A stretch of DNA of 64,000 nt, from NCBI GenBank assembly GCA_013215055.1, contig JABSRQ010000015.1, positions 1-64,000 of the forward strand. The letters are read 5' to 3'. The notes under the pieces were generated by a model. That model was not told where the DNA came from. It did no database searches and saw only the letters and a list, made by a program, of their open reading frames with translations. Numbering within the stretch: the stretch's first letter is position 1; each line of letters opens with the position of its first letter. Source of the DNA: Pseudomonadales bacterium. Lineage in GTDB: Bacteria; Pseudomonadota; Gammaproteobacteria; Pseudomonadales; DT-91. A program made the position numbers and the translations under genes. Of the stretch, positions 8,524-19,385 are shown piece by piece.

Positions 8524-11478
8524 CTAATCTGCTTTATCGATAAGACCTATGGCATGCGCAAACAACTTCTGCCACATAGCATCTACTACCGCCCGTTGCT
8601 CTACAACGCCTTCAATAGGCACTTCATTTTTAGCCTGCTTTAAGGCTTGCCTATGTGCGGCACGCCGATAATGCCGATAAGCGTTATTTAACGCTTCAGC
8701 ATCGATGCTTGAAAAAAGACCGGCTTCGGTCAATTTCTCCAGAATGCGGATATTATCGGTGTAGGTCAGCAATTCAGGGAATTTATGTGCCCACAGCAAA
8801 ACTGCGTATTGCACCATAAATTCAATATCAACGATGCCCCCGCGGCTATGTTTTAAATGAAAGAGCTCGGCATTGGCATCTTTGGTATAGGCAGGTGCCA
8901 GATGATCAAACATCTTCAAGCGCATTTTCACCACATCCTGCTGCAAAGCTAGTTGCTCTCTGGGCTGGGCTAATACCTGCTGGCGAATATGTTGAAAGGC
9001 TTTAATAACATCCGATTTCCCGGCCACGGCCCGCCCCCTTACCAGAGCTTGATGTTCCCAGGTCCAGGCCTCTTCATTCTGATATTTCTCAAATGCAGGC
9101 ACGGTGCTAACCAATAAACCTTTGCCACCAGAGGGGCGCAGGCGCATATCCACCTCATAGAGCCGACCCAACATCGTGGTAGTCGTTAACATATGAATAA
9201 TACGTTGGCCCATACGTGTGAAAAACACCTGATTATTCACCGATTTTTCGCCATCGGTATCGCCCTGGTTATCGACCTCATACAGGAAAACCAGATCCAG
9301 ATCCGAACTATGGCTTAACTCCAGGCCGCCTAATTTTCCATAGGCGATAATGGCAAAATCGGCTTCGGTACAGGCGACGCCTTTGACTGTAGGGGTGCCG
9401 TATTTTTCCACCATCTGCAGCCAGGCCAGCTGCAGAACATAATCCAAGATCGCTTCGGCAATAAAACTAAGGTAATCACTCACTTTCATCAAAGGCAGCA
9501 TTCCTGTTGCCTCGGCAATAATAATGTGCAGCTGATGGGCCAGTTTAAAGTAGCGCAACATCTGCATATGCTCTTCCTGGTCATCCACCGCCAAGCGTAA
9601 ACTCTGCTGCTGTAATAGTTCGAGCAGTTCGGGTAATTCAGGTACATGGCCCAGGCCTTCGGCCGAAATTAACTCATCCAGTAACACCGGTTGGCGTACT
9701 AACTGCTGCAATGCCCAGGGACTGGTCTTGGCAATCACAATCAAGCGTTCTAATGCCTGCGGGTTTTCATTAAACAAAACTAAATAAGCCGTTCTACGTA
9801 ATACCGTATCCACCAGATCGCAGAGCCCGGTGACGATATCTGCCCGTTCTTCTGTCGCGTATAAGGCGGATAAAAATAACGGCATAAATGCATTTAATCG
9901 ATCTTGAGAAATACTCTGCAGGCGCTGTATTTTTTTCGTTTCATGTAAGGCGGTTAAGGATTTTATTTCCGGTGAGCTAAAGTCTTTTTCCTGCAGGGAG
10001 ATTTCAAAGCTGTGTTGATCGGGGTCTATCCATATTTGCCGCCACTCGTCCAGCTGGGGTGCATCTTCATCACTGGCGGTCGCCACCACCTGTTCAAATT
10101 CTTCACGCACATGGCTGCGATGTCGATCCAGCACGGAGATAAATTCCAACCAACTAGAAAAACCCAAATGCGTGATAAAACGCTGCTGGGGTTGTTCATC
10201 GATGGGCAGACGCTGGGTTTGTTCATCATTTAAGCTTTGTATCGCATGTTCCGCATTACGCAAAAACTCATAGGCTTTAAATAAGCCCTGTACCGCAGCG
10301 TCACTTAATACACCTCGCTGAGCCAATAAGTGCATCACCTTCACCACGGAGCGTTCTTGCAAGGCTTCATCACGGCCACCATAAATCAGCTGATAAGCCT
10401 GAATGATAAATTCTATTTCGCGGATGCCACCGGCACCCAGTTTCACATCATCTTGTTTGCCTAATCTGCGCACCTCCCGATTGATCATGCCCTTCATATC
10501 ACGTAGCGCCTGAATCGCCGAAAAATCTGTATAACGGCGATAAACAAAGGGGCGTAAACGTAGTAACAATTCAGCACCCGCAACTTTACTGCCCGCCACA
10601 CAGCGCGCCTTGATCATCGCGTAACGCTCCCACTCACGACCCTGATCTTCGTAATACAATTCCATCGCATCAAAATTCAGCGCCAGGGCACCACTTTGCC
10701 CATACGGGCGCAGGCGCATATCGACGCGAAAAACAAACCCATCGGCGGTGACCTGATCCAAGGACTTAATCACCTTCTGGCCTAAACGCAGAAAGAAGGT
10801 TTGATTCGGGATCGATTTTTTCCCACTATCCTGCAGACCCGAGGACTCACCCGATTCAGGGTAACAAAACATTAAATCGATATCGGATGAAAGGTTTAGC
10901 TCATAGGCACCAAGCTTACCCATGCCCAACACAACAAAGGGCTGAATCTCTCCTGAATCGGCACCAATTGGATGGCCGTGTTTACCCACTAATTGCAGAT
11001 AATGCCAGTCGCTGACGGCATCGATACAGGCATCCGCAAACCACGATAACTCTTCGGTTAATTGCACCATCGAGCACAGGCGATTGGCATCACGAAAAAT
11101 AAACCGTGCCTGCTGCACATGTCTGAGGCGGCGAATAACTCTATCCAACGCCATATCAGAGCCAGCAGGTAAATCGGCTAACATTTGTCTTAAAAGATCG
11201 AGGAAATAATCGTTAACAACATCCCTCTGTAAGCTCTCCAGCTGCAGAAACTCACAAAACAGATCCGGCTTCTTCTGCCATAGCTGACTCAAGTATTGAC
11301 TACAGACAATCGTTTTCGCCAGTTGCTGACTAAAAGTTGTATCGGCGATCTTATTGGCAATTAGAATACGCTGCTCAGCATCTGCCGCAGCGATAATATT
11401 CTGCCACTGCGACTCAAAAAAAACCTGTAAATGAACAGGAATTAAAGAGGATTCTATAATAGGCGCAGATAGAGTCAT
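8524..11478 (-). CDS. glnE: Bifunctional glutamine synthetase adenylyltransferase/adenylyl-removing enzyme
   Basis: 984 aa. GlnE adds AMP to, and removes AMP from, glutamine synthetase in answer to PII and glutamine, so it sets nitrogen assimilation. Two nucleotidyltransferase domains are visible: the N-terminal adenylyl-removase with NLSSDIDLMFCYPE and the C-terminal adenylyltransferase with LSHSSDLDLVFLYE, joined by a PII-uridylyltransferase-type helical linker. Length and both metal-binding D-x-D motifs are as expected for an active enzyme. It lies 22 bases downstream of the PilB/GspE-like gene on the same strand, probably one transcript. A degraded duplicate of its 3' end lies beyond ilvE at 6690-7300. 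Confidence 0.97.
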   Translation of the reverse strand: MTLSAPIIESSLIPVHLQVFFESQWQNIIAAADAEQRILIANKIADTTFSQQLAKTIVCSQYLSQLWQKKPDLFCEFLQLESLQRDVVNDYFLDLLRQMLADLPAGSDMALDRVIRRLRHVQQARFIFRDANRLCSMVQLTEELSWFADACIDAVSDWHYLQLVGKHGHPIGADSGEIQPFVVLGMGKLGAYELNLSSDIDLMFCYPESGESSGLQDSGKKSIPNQTFFLRLGQKVIKSLDQVTADGFVFRVDMRLRPYGQSGALALNFDAMELYYEDQGREWERYAMIKARCVAGSKVAGAELLLRLRPFVYRRYTDFSAIQALRDMKGMINREVRRLGKQDDVKLGAGGIREIEFIIQAYQLIYGGRDEALQERSVVKVMHLLAQRGVLSDAAVQGLFKAYEFLRNAEHAIQSLNDEQTQRLPIDEQPQQRFITHLGFSSWLEFISVLDRHRSHVREEFEQVVATASDEDAPQLDEWRQIWIDPDQHSFEISLQEKDFSSPEIKSLTALHETKKIQRLQSISQDRLNAFMPLFLSALYATEERADIVTGLCDLVDTVLRRTAYLVLFNENPQALERLIVIAKTSPWALQQLVRQPVLLDELISAEGLGHVPELPELLELLQQQSLRLAVDDQEEHMQMLRYFKLAHQLHIIIAEATGMLPLMKVSDYLSFIAEAILDYVLQLAWLQMVEKYGTPTVKGVACTEADFAIIAYGKLGGLELSHSSDLDLVFLYEVDNQGDTDGEKSVNNQVFFTRMGQRIIHMLTTTTMLGRLYEVDMRLRPSGGKGLLVSTVPAFEKYQNEEAWTWEHQALVRGRAVAGKSDVIKAFQHIRQQVLAQPREQLALQQDVVKMRLKMFDHLAPAYTKDANAELFHLKHSRGGIVDIEFMVQYAVLLWAHKFPELLTYTDNIRILEKLTEAGLFSSIDAEALNNAYRHYRRAAHRQALKQAKNEVPIEGVVEQRAVVDAMWQKLFAHAIGLIDKAD

Positions 11479-11500
11479 AACACTTCCAATGCGGTGAGGG

Positions 11501-13273
11501 TTATTTGATATTTAAAGGCACTGGTGCCACACGCAATACTTCTTCTACGGTGGTTAAGCCGGCCGCCACTTTTTGTGCCCCAGATAAACGCAGCGTTTTC
11601 ATGCCCTCTTTCATGCCTTGTTTACGCATGCCCGCAAGATCACAGTCTTCATTAATAAAAGCCTGCACCTTGTCCGACATCGGTAAAATCTCATAGATAC
11701 CCTGGCGCCCTTTAAAACCGGTATTCCTGCAATCCAGGCAACCTACGGTTTTATAAACAATCGTAGGCGCCTCTACTTTCCAGGGATATACCAAATCACT
11801 CCAGAGTTTTTCATCCACCGAACATTCTTCTTTGCACTTCGGGCATAAGGTACGCACCAGACGCTGGGCCATCACACCTAATAAGGTGGCGCGAATCAGA
11901 TATGCAGGCAGGCCCACCTCCATCAAACGGGTAATCGCCGTGGGCGCATCATTGGTATGTAAGGTGGTGACCACCAAATGCCCTGTTAATGCGGCTTGCA
12001 CCGCCATCTCTGCGGTTTCCCTATCGCGGATTTCACCGATCATGATGATATCGGGATCTTGACGTAATAAGGAACGTACACCGGTAGCAAAATCCAAACC
12101 GATGGCATGATGCACCTGCATCTGATTAAAGCTTTCCTCAATCATCTCAATCGGATCTTCGATGGTGCAAACATTCACCTCCGGTGTAGCCAGATGTTTT
12201 AACGTGGAATACAAGGTGGTGGTTTTACCCGAACCGGTAGGCCCGGTAACCAGTACGATGCCATTGGGCTTATGGGTCATGGTTTCCCAGCGCTCAAAAT
12301 CCTGATTTGCCAGGCCTAATTGGCTGAAAGAGCGCAAGAGCACATCCGGATCAAAGATACGCATCACCATTTTTTCACCAAAGGCGGTGGGAATGGTGGA
12401 TAAACGTAATTCCACTTCCTGACCATCCGGGGTCTTGGTTTTTAGGCGTCCATCTTGCGGTTTACGCTTCTCGGCAATATTCATGCGGCCCATGGTTTTT
12501 ATGCGGCTGGTCATCGCTACCAACGCCTGCATAGGCATCTCATATACCCGATGCAAGACTCCATCAATACGAAAACGGATATTACCCACTTCTCTTCTGG
12601 GTTCTATATGAATATCCGACGCGCGCTGATCGAAGGCGTATTGAAATAACCAATCCACAATCGTGACGATATGCTGATCACTGGCATCCGGGTCTTTTAA
12701 TTCACCCAGCTCCAGGAAGGCTTCCAGATTACCCATATTCGTCGTTGGCGCCATAGAGCCGGTTGCGCCAGAAATCGATTTGGATAAGGTATAAAACTCA
12801 GTCGCATAACGCTCTATTTCGGCCGGGTTAGCAAACACCCGTTTTACCGGTTTATTTAAGACATGCTCCAGATTGCTAACCCAGTCGGTTTTAAAAGGTT
12901 GAGAGACCGCCACCGTGACCTGATTAAAACCTACATCTACGGCCAGGATTTTATGTTGCTTGGAAAACGCAAACGACATGACCTGCGTCACAGCGGCCGC
13001 TTTTACTTTTAACGGGTCTATATGAAAGCAGTCCATGCCAGCCTTATTGGCCAGCCACTGACTTAGAAATTCGATGTTTAATTGCAGGCCCTTATCACCC
13101 TCTAAACCCTGCTCGGCAATATAGTTAAGTGGGTGCTTACTTGTCTCTGCCGAGGTCTTGGGTTTATTGACAATTTTATCAACAATTTCCTGCGTTAACA
13201 GGCCGTCATTCAGCAAATCTACCAACAAAGATCGCAGGTCTAAAAGTCGCTCAGATTGCATAAATTGCTTCAT
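11501..13273 (-). CDS. GspE/PilB-type secretion or pilus ATPase
   Basis: About 590 aa hexameric ATPase that powers assembly of type IV pili or type II pseudopili. An N-terminal MshEN/GspE-N domain of about 150 residues comes first. The ATPase core follows, with Walker A GPTGSGKTTT (near residue 345), an Asp box, Walker B (DPDIIMIGEIRDRETAEMA) and His box (GHLVVTTLHTND). The tetracysteine zinc motif is CPKC...CLDC in the C-terminal part. No other pilus or secretion genes are adjacent, so PilB, GspE and MshE cannot be told apart. The frame extends to a TTG at 13285; the ATG at 13273 or 13261 is the more likely start. Confidence 0.88.
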   Translation of the reverse strand: MKQFMQSERLLDLRSLLVDLLNDGLLTQEIVDKIVNKPKTSAETSKHPLNYIAEQGLEGDKGLQLNIEFLSQWLANKAGMDCFHIDPLKVKAAAVTQVMSFAFSKQHKILAVDVGFNQVTVAVSQPFKTDWVSNLEHVLNKPVKRVFANPAEIERYATEFYTLSKSISGATGSMAPTTNMGNLEAFLELGELKDPDASDQHIVTIVDWLFQYAFDQRASDIHIEPRREVGNIRFRIDGVLHRVYEMPMQALVAMTSRIKTMGRMNIAEKRKPQDGRLKTKTPDGQEVELRLSTIPTAFGEKMVMRIFDPDVLLRSFSQLGLANQDFERWETMTHKPNGIVLVTGPTGSGKTTTLYSTLKHLATPEVNVCTIEDPIEMIEESFNQMQVHHAIGLDFATGVRSLLRQDPDIIMIGEIRDRETAEMAVQAALTGHLVVTTLHTNDAPTAITRLMEVGLPAYLIRATLLGVMAQRLVRTLCPKCKEECSVDEKLWSDLVYPWKVEAPTIVYKTVGCLDCRNTGFKGRQGIYEILPMSDKVQAFINEDCDLAGMRKQGMKEGMKTLRLSGAQKVAAGLTTVEEVLRVAPVPLNIK

Positions 13274-13502
13274 ATAAATACCCAAACAACAATGGTGTGA
13301 TCTTGATAAAATTCAGGCACAATGGCGGCCGATTCATAAGCTTAGGCTTATGGCATCGATGGTACAACTGAATAGGCGTCATATTCCTAATTAAATGAAG
13401 GGATTAGCGCTGATAACAATGATTTTTTAAAAACCTTGACCTGCCGCTGCACAACAACAAATTAACGCTGCCTCGGGTCCGGTAAACAAAAAGATTGAAG
13501 TA

Positions 13503-14765
13503 ATGGCTATTATTGCTGAGTACAACCAAATTCTTCTTATGCTCGCCGTAGCATTTGCATTTTTTATGGCTTGGGGTGTTGGGGCAAATGACGTGGCAAA
13601 CGCCATGGCAACCTCGGTAGGTTCCAAAGCTATCACCATCAAACACGCGATCATGATCGCCGTGGTGTTTGAATTTTTAGGCGCTTATTTAGCCGGTGGC
13701 GAAGTGACCGGTACTATCCGTAAAGGCATCATCGACGCAGCTGCGCTGGAGGGAAAACCAGAGATGCTGGTCTTTGGCATGATGTCGGCCTTGCTGGCCG
13801 CAGGCACCTGGTTATTTATCGCCAGTCAACGTGGCTGGCCGGTATCAACAACTCACTCTATTGTCGGAGCCATCGTTGGTTTTGCCGCGGTAGGTTTAGG
13901 TGTTGAAGCGGTAAAATGGGGTAAGGTGGGCACCATCGCAGCGAGCTGGATTGTCTCTCCTTTATTAGCCGGTACCATCGCATTTCTGATTTATAAATCC
14001 GTACGTTTCTTAATCCTCGATAAAGAAGATGTTTATAAAGCCGCAGTTAAATACATTCCGGTATATATGTTTTTGGTGGGCTTTATGATCTCCATGGTCA
14101 CCATGGTTAAAGGCCTGAAACATATCGGTCTGGATTTAAGCTTCGCCCAGGCCATTGGTTTCTCGCTGATATCAGGCATCATCATCAGCGGCGTTGGTAA
14201 ATTCTTCATTCACAAGGTGGATATTTTCACCAACCACGGCAGCCAACATCATCCGGTTGAGCGTATTTTTGCAATCCTGATGATCTTCACTGCCTGCGCC
14301 ATGGCCTTTGCTCACGGCTCTAATGATGTTGCCAACGCGGTAGGCCCTCTTGCAGCCATTTATAATGTCTTGGAAAGCGGCGGCGAAATCTCTGCCACAT
14401 CTACCATGCCCGCCTGGATCTTATTGGTGGGTGGTGCGGGTATCGTATTAGGTTTAACCACCTTCGGCTTTAAGGTTATGGCAACAGTCGGCAATAAAAT
14501 CACCGAATTAACTCCAAGCCTGGGGTTTGCAGCCGAGCTTTCTGCAGCCTCCACCGTGGTTCTTGCATCCGGCATCGGCTTACCAGTATCTACCACACAC
14601 ACGTTAGTGGGTGCGGTTCTGGGTGTGGGTCTGGCGCATAACAAAGACAAGCTGAACTGGGGTGTATTGAGGTCTATAGCCCTATCCTGGGTTATCACCA
14701 TTCCTGTAGGTGCGGGTCTATCTATCGTGTTCTATTACATTATTAAAACCGCCTTTGGTGCATAG
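13503..14765 (+). CDS. pit: Low-affinity inorganic phosphate transporter, Pit family
   Basis: 420-aa membrane protein with about ten hydrophobic segments. It has the two inverted PiT signature blocks, WGVGANDVANAMATSVG near the N terminus and AHGSNDVANAVGPLAAI in the second half, and the matching GWPVSTTHSIVGA and GLPVSTTHTLVGA repeats. Pit transporters bring in metal-phosphate with protons or sodium. It heads the cluster Pit-argE-argA. In many relatives a PhoU-like (DUF47) gene precedes such a transporter; here the upstream neighbour is instead the divergent PilB-like gene. A terminator follows at 14792. Confidence 0.95.
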   Translation: MAIIAEYNQILLMLAVAFAFFMAWGVGANDVANAMATSVGSKAITIKHAIMIAVVFEFLGAYLAGGEVTGTIRKGIIDAAALEGKPEMLVFGMMSALLAAGTWLFIASQRGWPVSTTHSIVGAIVGFAAVGLGVEAVKWGKVGTIAASWIVSPLLAGTIAFLIYKSVRFLILDKEDVYKAAVKYIPVYMFLVGFMISMVTMVKGLKHIGLDLSFAQAIGFSLISGIIISGVGKFFIHKVDIFTNHGSQHHPVERIFAILMIFTACAMAFAHGSNDVANAVGPLAAIYNVLESGGEISATSTMPAWILLVGGAGIVLGLTTFGFKVMATVGNKITELTPSLGFAAELSAASTVVLASGIGLPVSTTHTLVGAVLGVGLAHNKDKLNWGVLRSIALSWVITIPVGAGLSIVFYYIIKTAFGA

Positions 14766-14791
14766 GTTAAATAGCTTGCTCTGAATATCAA

Positions 14792-14819
14792 AAACGGTGG
14801 CCTTGGCTGCCGTTTTTTT
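14792..14819 (+). terminator. Terminator after pit
   Basis: A short GC stem (AACGG / CCGTT with an inner GGC/GCC pairing) is followed by eight T. It closes the pit transcript before argE. Confidence 0.75.
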
Positions 14820-14895
14820 ATGCCTAATATTTTTTATCTCCAGGCCTTTTCAATGCTAAGCTAGTCAAAACAACGGAACATAAAAGCAAGCAGCC

Positions 14896-16080
14896 ATGGC
14901 CTCCTCCCTTAGTCCCTCCTTACAACAACGCATCAATAGCCTGATCAGCATCGCATCGGTGAGCTCGGTTAGCCCGCAGTGGGACATGGGAAATCGCCCG
15001 GTAATAGATTTACTGGCGGCGTGGTTTTCTGAACTGGGTTTTAATATCCATATCCAGGATTTAAGCAATAACAAGGCCAACCTGATAGCCTGTAAAGGCT
15101 CAGGGCCGGGAGGGCTGGTTTTATCCGGCCACAGCGATACCGTGCCTTTTGATGAAGCCCGCTGGGCTAGTAATCCGCTGGCTGCCACCGAAAAAAATGG
15201 TCGTCTCTATGGCCTGGGTACGGCGGATATGAAAAGCTTTTTTGCATTGATCATTGAGGCGGTTATGCCTTTATTAGAACAAGACTTTCAGCAACCGTTG
15301 ATTATACTCGCCACCGCCGATGAAGAATCATCCATGAGTGGAGCCAAGGCTTTATCGCAGATCAGCAGTGCCGAAGGCATTTATTTAGGCCAGGCCAAGG
15401 CGGCGATTATTGGTGAACCCACCGGCTTAAAACCGATATATATGCATAAAAGCATCATGATGAATGCGCTGGAAGTGACCGGCCAGTCTGGCCATTCCTC
15501 CGATCCATCATTAGGCCACTCGGCATTGGAAGCCATGCATGATTTGATCACCGAACTCAAATCTTATCGAGATGAAGTACAAGAGCAACACAGCATGAGT
15601 GAATTTAAAGTGCAGGTGCCTACCCTCAACCTGGGCTGCATTCACGGCGGCGATAATCCCAACCGTATTTGTAATGCCTGTGAATTACATTTTGATTTTC
15701 GCGGCCTGCCAGGCATGAATAACGCCGCCGTGCGTGAACAGCTGCAGGCACGTTTGCAGCCGATTGCCGATCAACATCAGGTTGAATTGAATTTTCGTTC
15801 ACTGTTTGGTGGTGTTGATGCGTTTGCCGAAGACAAAACCAGCGAGCTGATTCAAATCGCCGAACGGCTATCAGGCTCAGACAGCGAAGCGGTGGCATTT
15901 GCCACCGAAGCGCCGTTCTTAAAAGCGATGGGTATGGAAACCGTGGTTTTTGGCCCAGGCTCTATAGACCAGGCCCATCAGCCCGATGAATTTATCGACA
16001 TTAAACAAATGCATAACAGCGTTAAAATCTTACGCCAGTTTATTCAACACTATTGCCTAAAGTCAGCTGCAAGTGCATGA
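14896..16080 (+). CDS. argE: Acetylornithine deacetylase
   Basis: 394 aa M20 metallopeptidase-family enzyme that removes the acetyl group from N2-acetylornithine to give ornithine in arginine synthesis. The di-zinc ligands are in LSGHSDTVPFD (His and the bridging Asp in GTADMKSFFA), the DEESSMSGA glutamates and the C-terminal FGPGSIDQAHQPDEF block, whose histidine is the last metal ligand. The dimerisation domain lies in the middle (about residues 180-290). Length agrees with ArgE. argA follows 37 bases later, so both are likely one unit. The ATG at 14896 gives the family N terminus. Confidence 0.95.
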   Translation: MASSLSPSLQQRINSLISIASVSSVSPQWDMGNRPVIDLLAAWFSELGFNIHIQDLSNNKANLIACKGSGPGGLVLSGHSDTVPFDEARWASNPLAATEKNGRLYGLGTADMKSFFALIIEAVMPLLEQDFQQPLIILATADEESSMSGAKALSQISSAEGIYLGQAKAAIIGEPTGLKPIYMHKSIMMNALEVTGQSGHSSDPSLGHSALEAMHDLITELKSYRDEVQEQHSMSEFKVQVPTLNLGCIHGGDNPNRICNACELHFDFRGLPGMNNAAVREQLQARLQPIADQHQVELNFRSLFGGVDAFAEDKTSELIQIAERLSGSDSEAVAFATEAPFLKAMGMETVVFGPGSIDQAHQPDEFIDIKQMHNSVKILRQFIQHYCLKSAASA

Positions 16081-16117
16081 TTAACCCACTATTTCTATTT
16101 CCATAAAGAGAACAATC

Positions 16118-17404
16118 GTGAGCACATCCGAGGACAATAGCCATTTCATCCACGCCTTTAGGCAGTCCTCGCCGTATATCAATGCACATCGAAAAAAGAC
16201 CTTTGTTATTTATCTTGATGGCCATACGCTGCGTCATACCAGCTTGTCTAGGATCATTCATGATATAGCGCTGCTTAAAAGCTTAGGGGTCAAAATCATC
16301 CTGGTTTATGGCACTAAACCACAGATTGATGATGCGCTAAATCAACAACAAATCGAGCATGAAACCCATTTAGGTAAACGCATCACCAGTGCCGATGCAC
16401 TGGATGTGATTAAACAAATTTCCGGTAAGGCCCGCTTTGAATTAGAAGCACAGTTCTCCAATGGCCTGCCCAATACACCGATGTTTGGTGCGAATATCCG
16501 TACACTTTCGGGTAACTTTGTTATTGCCAAACCCTTAGGCATTATTGACGGCCACGACTTCCAATTCACCGGATCCGTTAGGCGCATCGATGTAGAATCG
16601 ATTCAACTATTGCTGGATGACGATGCCGTCGTCTTGATTCCCAATATCGCCTTTTCTGCCACCGGCGAATGCTTCAATATCGCCGCCGAAGAAATTGCGG
16701 TAGAAACCGCCAGAGCCATGCGCGCCGAAAAACTGATTGTTTTCAGTGATGACAAGTCCCTGGAAAATCTACCTCACGAGCTTTTACCCGCCGAAGCCGA
16801 AACACTATTAAGCCAGCAAAAGAATCCTGCTCTTGCCTGTATTTACCAAGGCTGCATGGCTGGCATCAATCGCAGCCATCTGATTTCCTATGAAAAAGAT
16901 GGTGCATTACTACTGGAATTATTCAGCCGTGACGGGGTGGGCGTATTACTCAGCAAACAGGCGTTTGAAACGACCCGCGCCGCCTCCATTGCCGATGTTG
17001 GCGGCATTATGGAATTGCTGGAGCCGTTGGAACAACAAGGCATATTAGTTAAACGCGAGCGCGAATTATTAGAACAGGAAATAGCCCACTTTATCGTCGT
17101 AGAACGTGATGGCATCATTATCGCCTGCTCAGCCCTCTACCCCTTTCAGAATAGTGCTGAGATCGCCTGCGTGGTCACACACCCGGATTATCGCAGTGGT
17201 AAACATGGCGCCCAAATGCTGGCCTTTTTACAGCAAAAAGCCGCCAACGATGGCATTAAAAACGTATTTGTTTTAACCACACAGTCGGCGCACTTCTTTA
17301 TTGAGCAAGGTTTTATCGAAACCTCGTTACAAGAATTACCGGCGGCCAAACAAGAACTGTATAATTTCCAGCGTAAATCCAAAGTTTTCAGCAAGCAACT
17401 ATAG
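16118..17404 (+). CDS. argA: N-acetylglutamate synthase (amino-acid acetyltransferase)
   Basis: 428 aa. It makes N-acetylglutamate from glutamate and acetyl-CoA, the first step of the acetylated arginine pathway. The N-terminal two thirds is an amino-acid-kinase-like fold (KTFVIYLDGHTL..., IILVYGTKPQI) that in this family binds arginine as feedback inhibitor rather than catalysing phosphorylation. The C-terminal third is a GNAT acetyltransferase with the acetyl-CoA loop region HPDYRSGKHGAQML. This two-domain layout is the classical ArgA of gammaproteobacteria. The start is GTG at 16118, preceded by an AAGAGAA ribosome-binding region. Confidence 0.95.
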   Translation: MSTSEDNSHFIHAFRQSSPYINAHRKKTFVIYLDGHTLRHTSLSRIIHDIALLKSLGVKIILVYGTKPQIDDALNQQQIEHETHLGKRITSADALDVIKQISGKARFELEAQFSNGLPNTPMFGANIRTLSGNFVIAKPLGIIDGHDFQFTGSVRRIDVESIQLLLDDDAVVLIPNIAFSATGECFNIAAEEIAVETARAMRAEKLIVFSDDKSLENLPHELLPAEAETLLSQQKNPALACIYQGCMAGINRSHLISYEKDGALLLELFSRDGVGVLLSKQAFETTRAASIADVGGIMELLEPLEQQGILVKRERELLEQEIAHFIVVERDGIIIACSALYPFQNSAEIACVVTHPDYRSGKHGAQMLAFLQQKAANDGIKNVFVLTTQSAHFFIEQGFIETSLQELPAAKQELYNFQRKSKVFSKQL

Positions 17405-17474
17405 ATTGAGCATGTAAGGCTTTCGTACACCTGCTATTATATGCGCCTAATTTATCCCTGTTCAGAGGCCTGTT

Positions 17475-19319
17475 ATGCCAGTGTATCGCTCTAAAACCTC
17501 CACCGCCGGCCGCAATATGGCGGGTGCCAGATCCCTTTGGCGTGCCACCGGCATGAAAGATGAGGATTTCTCTAAACCCATCATTGCCGTCTGTAACTCT
17601 TTTACCCAGTTTGTGCCCGGGCATGTACATTTAAAAGACATGGGCCAACTGGTTGCACGCGAAATCGAAAAAGCCGGCGGTGTAGCCAAAGAATTTAATA
17701 CCATCGCAGTTGATGATGGCATCGCAATGGGCCATGACGGCATGCTATACAGCTTACCTAGCCGCGACATTATCGCCGACTCGGTGGAATATATGGTGAA
17801 TGCTCACTGTGCCGATGCGATTGTCTGCATCTCTAACTGCGACAAAATCACACCGGGCATGTTAAATGCGTCCATGCGCCTTAACATTCCGGTTATCTTT
17901 GTATCCGGTGGCCCTATGGAAGCCGGTAAAACCAAGCTTTCCGAACACAAACTGGATTTAGTTGACGCGATGGTTATCGCGGTTGATGATTCGGTTTCCG
18001 ATGAAGACGTCGCTGAAATTGAACGCTCGGCTTGTCCTACCTGCGGTTCTTGCTCAGGCATGTTCACCGCTAACTCGATGAATTGCTTAACCGAGGCGCT
18101 AGGCCTTTCATTACCCGGTAACGGTTCCATGCTGGCGACCCATGCCGATAGAGAGCAGCTGTTCCTGCAGGCGGGGCGTACCATTGTAGAAATCACCAAA
18201 CGTCATTATGAAGAAGATGACTATTCAGTTTTACCCAGAAATATTGCCTCATTCAAAGCCTTCGAAAATGCCATGTGCCTGGATATATCCATGGGGGGTT
18301 CCACCAATACGATTCTGCATTTATTGGCTGCCGCACAGGAAGCCGAAATCGACTTCACGATGAAAGATATCGATGAACTCAGCCGCCGCATTCCACAATT
18401 ATGTAAAGTAGCCCCCAACACGCCCAAATATCATATGGAAGATGTACATAGAGCTGGCGGTGTATTTGCCATTTTAGGTGAATTAGGTCGTGCCGGCGTT
18501 TTACATACAGACATTCCTACCGTGCACAGTAAAACCCTGCAAGAAGGCTTAGATAAATGGGATATCATGGTCACGGCCAATGAGAACGTAAAAAAATTCT
18601 ATAGAGCGGGCCCTGCAGGTATTCCGACGCAAACCGCATTTAGCCAGGATACACGCTATAACTCCCTGGATGCCGACAGAGAAAATGGCTGTATTCGTTC
18701 ACTTGAAAATGCCTTTTCACTGGAAGGTGGCCTGGCTGTTCTACATGGCAATATTGCCGTTGATGGCTGCGTCGTTAAGACTTCCGGTGTTGATGACAGC
18801 ATCCTGATTTTTGAAGGCCCTGCACATGTGGTTGAAGCACAGGAAGATGCTGTTGCCGATATCTTAGAAGGTAAAGTGAAAGAAGGTGATGTGGTTATCA
18901 TCCGCTACGAAGGCCCTAAAGGCGGCCCGGGTATGCAGGAGATGTTATATCCCACGTCTTATCTTAAATCCAAAGGTCTGGGTAAAGCCTGTGCATTATT
19001 AACCGATGGTCGTTTCTCAGGTGGCACGTCTGGCTTATCGATTGGCCATGCATCGCCAGAAGCTGCAGCCGGTGGCGCGATAGCCCTAGTAGAGCAAGGT
19101 GATATCATCAAGATCAACATCCCTGAACGTACCATCAATGTGGACATCTCTGATGAAGAGATGGCTAAACGTAGAGCGGCGATGGAAGCCAAGGGTAAAG
19201 ATGCCTGGAAGCCGGCGAAGGTTCGCCCACGCAAGGTTTCTGCTGCATTAAAAGCCTACGCCATGATGGTGACCTCAGCCGATAAAGGCGCGGTACGTGA
19301 TTTAAGCCTGCTGGACTAA
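17475..19319 (+). CDS. ilvD: Dihydroxy-acid dehydratase
   Basis: 614 aa iron-sulfur enzyme that dehydrates 2,3-dihydroxy acids to the 2-oxo precursors of valine, isoleucine and leucine. The three cluster-binding cysteines appear in the blocks [13 protein letters not shown] and [19 protein letters not shown]. The [20 protein letters not shown] block near the C terminus is part of the active site. The sequence is of the E. coli-type (IlvD/Edd family) length. It is monocistronic between argA and a strong terminator at 19342. It works with ilvE, elsewhere in this window, in the same pathway. Confidence 0.97.
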   Translation: MPVYRSKTSTAGRNMAGARSLWRATGMKDEDFSKPIIAVCNSFTQFVPGHVHLKDMGQLVAREIEKAGGVAKEFNTIAVDDGIAMGHDGMLYSLPSRDIIADSVEYMVNAHCADAIVCISNCDKITPGMLNASMRLNIPVIFVSGGPMEAGKTKLSEHKLDLVDAMVIAVDDSVSDEDVAEIERSACPTCGSCSGMFTANSMNCLTEALGLSLPGNGSMLATHADREQLFLQAGRTIVEITKRHYEEDDYSVLPRNIASFKAFENAMCLDISMGGSTNTILHLLAAAQEAEIDFTMKDIDELSRRIPQLCKVAPNTPKYHMEDVHRAGGVFAILGELGRAGVLHTDIPTVHSKTLQEGLDKWDIMVTANENVKKFYRAGPAGIPTQTAFSQDTRYNSLDADRENGCIRSLENAFSLEGGLAVLHGNIAVDGCVVKTSGVDDSILIFEGPAHVVEAQEDAVADILEGKVKEGDVVIIRYEGPKGGPGMQEMLYPTSYLKSKGLGKACALLTDGRFSGGTSGLSIGHASPEAAAGGAIALVEQGDIIKINIPERTINVDISDEEMAKRRAAMEAKGKDAWKPAKVRPRKVSAALKAYAMMVTSADKGAVRDLSLLD

Positions 19320-19341
19320 TCTGCAGCGCAGATTTATACCG

Positions 19342-19381
19342 CCGCTTTTCTTTATTTAATCGATAAGAAAAGCGGTTTTTT
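19342..19381 (+). terminator. Terminator after ilvD
   Basis: An 11-base perfect stem (CCGCTTTTCTT / AAGAAAAGCGG) with a 12-base loop is followed by six T. Confidence 0.88.
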
Positions 19382-19385
19382 CAAT

